Assembly: GCA_032191485.1 (NCBI GenBank)
Contig: JAVDOI010000001.1
Location: forward strand, 37,181,885-37,245,884
From: Leptoclinus maculatus
Lineage: Eukaryota; Chordata; Actinopteri; Perciformes; Stichaeidae
Direction of reading: 5' to 3'
DNA length: 64,000 bases
Shown here piece after piece: positions 61,585-64,000 of this stretch (its first letter is position 1; every line of letters begins with the position of its first letter). The translations under genes were made by a program, and so were the position numbers. The notes beneath the pieces are model-generated. The model was not told where the DNA came from and ran no database searches. It worked only from the letters and a program-made list of their open reading frames with translations.

Positions 61585-61858
61585 TTAGTTTAGCGCGTTA
61601 GCATGCTAACATTTGCTAATTAGGCTGAGGGAAATGTCTTACATTTTTCGGGTATTGGACAGATTGAAATGTTGGTCTCTTGGTGGCACCAGATGAATTG
61701 TCAGAGGATCACCTACGTTTTTAGAGTTTATCCCGCAGAGGGACGTAAATGACAATTCATCTAATAGTTAATAATAATAGATATTTCAGTCTGGGCCAAA
61801 GTAGTGGAAAGACAGACCGACCAACCGACTGCCATTGCCACTGATAGAGCCATGCTAT
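61585..61858. repeat. Teleost repeat ('gcatgctaacatttgctaat')
   Basis: Includes gcatgctaacatttgctaat, attgaaatgttggtctcttg, tgtcagaggatcacctacgt, aatagatatttcagtctggg and agaccgaccaaccgactgcc, in the order of a very common fish interspersed repeat. Confidence 0.75.
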
Positions 61859-62203
61859 GGTCATTGGTGCAAAGAGGATGCTGCTTCACACTGCAGACTT
61901 ATTTCCAATTAAAATGACTCAGTAGTCAGTGTGCTGACCAGACAGGTTGAATGCCTGCCTTGTTCCAAGGGTTTCACAAGGCATACAGGAGGTGACACCG
62001 AGGCCAATGCAGCGCATAATCTGAAGTCAGCAATAAGGCAGGTGGCAGAAGGGAAATGTCTCCTATTTATCCTCCCTGTTGATTCTTTCTTTACCTGCCT
62101 CCTCTGTGCCTTCACAACTTGCTATTCTCTCAGTCTCCTTGTCGCTGGATGACTTTTTCCCCTCCTTTCCTCTGTATCTATCTGGCTGTCTGTCTCAAAC
62201 TCC

Positions 62204-62248
<45 letters not shown>

Positions 62249-62934
62249 CCTTTGATCTTTCCAGCTAGCACACAGGTAGACAGTGACGCTGTATAGCTTT
62301 TCTCTGCCTATTAATGTCTTAACTCTTGCTCTGCCTTTTGCAGGAGGCCTACCAAGACATCATTTCCCCACACCACATGGCCTGGACATCCTTAATCACA
62401 ATCATACTGTCTTAGTGTGTGTGTGTCTGAGGAATAAGGTAAATTCAGATGTGTGAGAAAGTGAGGAGCAGGTTTAAAATCCATATAAGCCATTGTATTA
62501 CTGCATAAATTAATATATGAAGGTATCAGAAAGATCTCAGAGTGAAGTCTGCCTGTATGTTTCATCCTAGACTTTGCATTATCAAGGCGTCATTATGTGG
62601 TCCTAAATTCTGAATCATTAATCATTCCAGGAGAATGGGACAAAAATAAAATGTCTCTGGCAATAAAGTAAACTGGTAAATTAAGATAAATATCCATTGT
62701 GCTGGGTGCCAAGATTGCTTTTCCTGTGTCACACAAAAATAATGATGTCAAGAGAGCACAATCCTCACAGTTAGAGATTTACTGAAACAGCTATGGTTCT
62801 CAGCCACACTGACTCTTCACCAAAAAAACAACCCATCTTTGAATATAGTTTTAATTCTTCAAACACAAGCAATGAATCAGAAGAAGCATTTTTTTACAGA
62901 CCCCACAGTTGTCATGGGCAGAGACTGAAGTTGT
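61859..62934. other. No gene recognised; (CA)n at 62212-62247
   Basis: The only defined feature is a CA microsatellite of 36 bases. Frames at 61909-62115 and 61931-62152 are opposite-strand shadows of one another. Confidence 0.5.
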
Positions 62935-63305
62935 CACGGGGTGTGGTGGTGGACTCAATTGCAGGACCAGAGGTAGTGAGAAACAGGTTTTAATGAGTAT
63001 TGAACAAAAATAGGACTCATTACCAGAACACAACAGGGAGTCCAAGCACAAGACGAGAAATAAGGGGGGAAATCCGGCAGCACGAGGCAGAGCAGGCAGA
63101 CTGGAAAACCGGGAACTGGACGAGCCAAACAGGCAGGTAGACATGGTAATGATCATGCAAGGAGTGACTGAGAGGCAGGAGTTTAAATAGTGGCTTGAAC
63201 AGGTGAGGGGAGTTGTGCTGATGAGGAGGTAGTGCTTGATTAGTGATCAGAGGCAGGTGAAGGGAGTGGCTGACAGGTAGAGTGAGGAAGGTGTGGAGCT
63301 ACACA
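62935..63305. repeat. Probable interspersed repeat, unclassified
   Basis: Purine-rich sequence with gtcacggggtgtggtggtgg, actcaattgcaggaccagag, cacaacagggagtccaagca and ggcaggtgaagggagtggct. Its style matches teleost retroelement-derived repeats. The minus-strand frame through it (62851-63156) is not a gene. Confidence 0.45.
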
Positions 63306-63307
63306 AA

Positions 63308-64000
63308 GGCCAAATCCCAATGTCCCCCCTAAACCCTCAAACCCTGAACCCTCAAGGACTTACTGACGTCACCTGGTAAGTGGTTGAGTGTGAGAGACTG
63401 TGAGGGCTCGAAATGGTGTAAATACAAATGGGACAGCACTTTGCTGCAACATATCATGTTACCATGAAAACGACAAAAAAATATGATGTATAGTTGTGTG
63501 TATTTATTTTATACTTTGTACTCCCTGATTTGAATATCTTCCAGGCTCTTTCCTCACAAGATGAGAGGTCATTTCATATAATCTATTTACTCATTTTTTC
63601 AAAACAGCTTCAATGACAAAATCAAATATTTGATGAATAAATAAATAAATATCTTCTGATTTCATGTTTATTTTTTGTTCTATCTTTAACCCTTAATGTT
63701 TCTGAGTAAATGTATTACACCAGGCTGAACACACGTGATCCGTCCTCTTTGTTTACCTTTTTTTTTACGTCTTCATGCGTCCACTGGTAACCCCGTGTTT
63801 AACGTCACATTGCAATGATTTGTGGGTAATTCCCTTAGGCTAAGTCAGCATACCATGCTGACTTACGGAAAGGGTTCATAAAGGGCTCAAAATGTCTGCA
63901 AGAGAGCCCTCAAACACTTGACGATTTGACAGTGGGACAGCCCTAAACCCTCACGGACTTCGCGGGAGCGCGCCTCAAAGTCCGTGAGTCCATAAGGGGG
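63308..64000. mobile_element. DNA element running off the right edge
   Basis: The left end reads GGCCAAATCCCAATGTCCCC and then CCTAAACCCTCAAACCCTGA. The last bases of the window (TCAAAGTCCGTGAGTCCATA then AGGGGG) look like the start of the inverted right end, whose expected terminus would lie just past the window. An internal hairpin sits at 63841-63865. No transposase is seen. Confidence 0.55.
63841..63865. other. Perfect 11-bp hairpin
   Basis: TAAGTCAGCAT, loop ACC, then ATGCTGACTTA, inside the right-edge element. Confidence 0.9.

Overview
The window is vertebrate nuclear DNA, almost certainly from a teleost fish. It has long introns with GT-AG boundaries, many CA/TG microsatellites and a dense load of teleost-type DNA-transposon debris (MITEs, hAT, Tc1 and Harbinger-like pieces). 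Proteins match vertebrate families throughout. There are no operons, CRISPR arrays, rRNA or tRNA genes. Family and homology calls rest on remembered protein families; no search was run.

Four genes are supported. (1) cdh17 (LI-cadherin) is on the minus strand, 35033 to 8170, in 17 coding exons that join with consistent phases into 818 residues: signal peptide, seven-repeat-type cadherin ectodomain, one membrane span and a 24-residue tail. (2) gem (RGK-family GTPase) is on the minus strand, 38689 to 36585, with four coding exons (309 residues), a non-coding first exon and a TATA box. CDH17 and GEM are also neighbours in human (8q22), so this is conserved linkage. (3) atp5mc3 (c subunit of mitochondrial ATP synthase, locus-3 type) is on the plus strand, 42052 to 44493, four coding exons, 141 residues, with NRF-1-like and ETS/GABP-like motifs at its 5' end. 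(4) nsun3 (mitochondrial tRNA-Met m5C methyltransferase) is on the plus strand, about 49160 to 53221, six exons, about 460 residues. The last two act in the mitochondrion; nothing suggests the four form one pathway.

Layout: 1-7.8 kb is intergenic and repeat-rich. 7.8-35 kb is cdh17, mostly intron, with many repeats. 35-39 kb is gem. 39-41.6 kb shows no gene. 41.6-44.8 kb is atp5mc3. 45.3-47.9 kb is a mosaic: a direct duplication, Tc1 and hAT pieces, and single exons resembling trappc2l and galns, two genes adjacent in human. 49-53.8 kb is nsun3. 54.26-57.32 kb is a Harbinger-like transposon with a 1.47-kb hAT element nested inside, both bounded by inverted repeats and target-site duplications. 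57.3-64 kb has no recognised gene, and a final repeat element runs off the right edge.

The best leads are the trappc2l/galns exon mosaic, the nested transposons, the RGD-to-QGD change in cadherin-17, and TG-repeat tracts directly upstream of two cdh17 splice acceptors. I found no clearly new multi-gene system.
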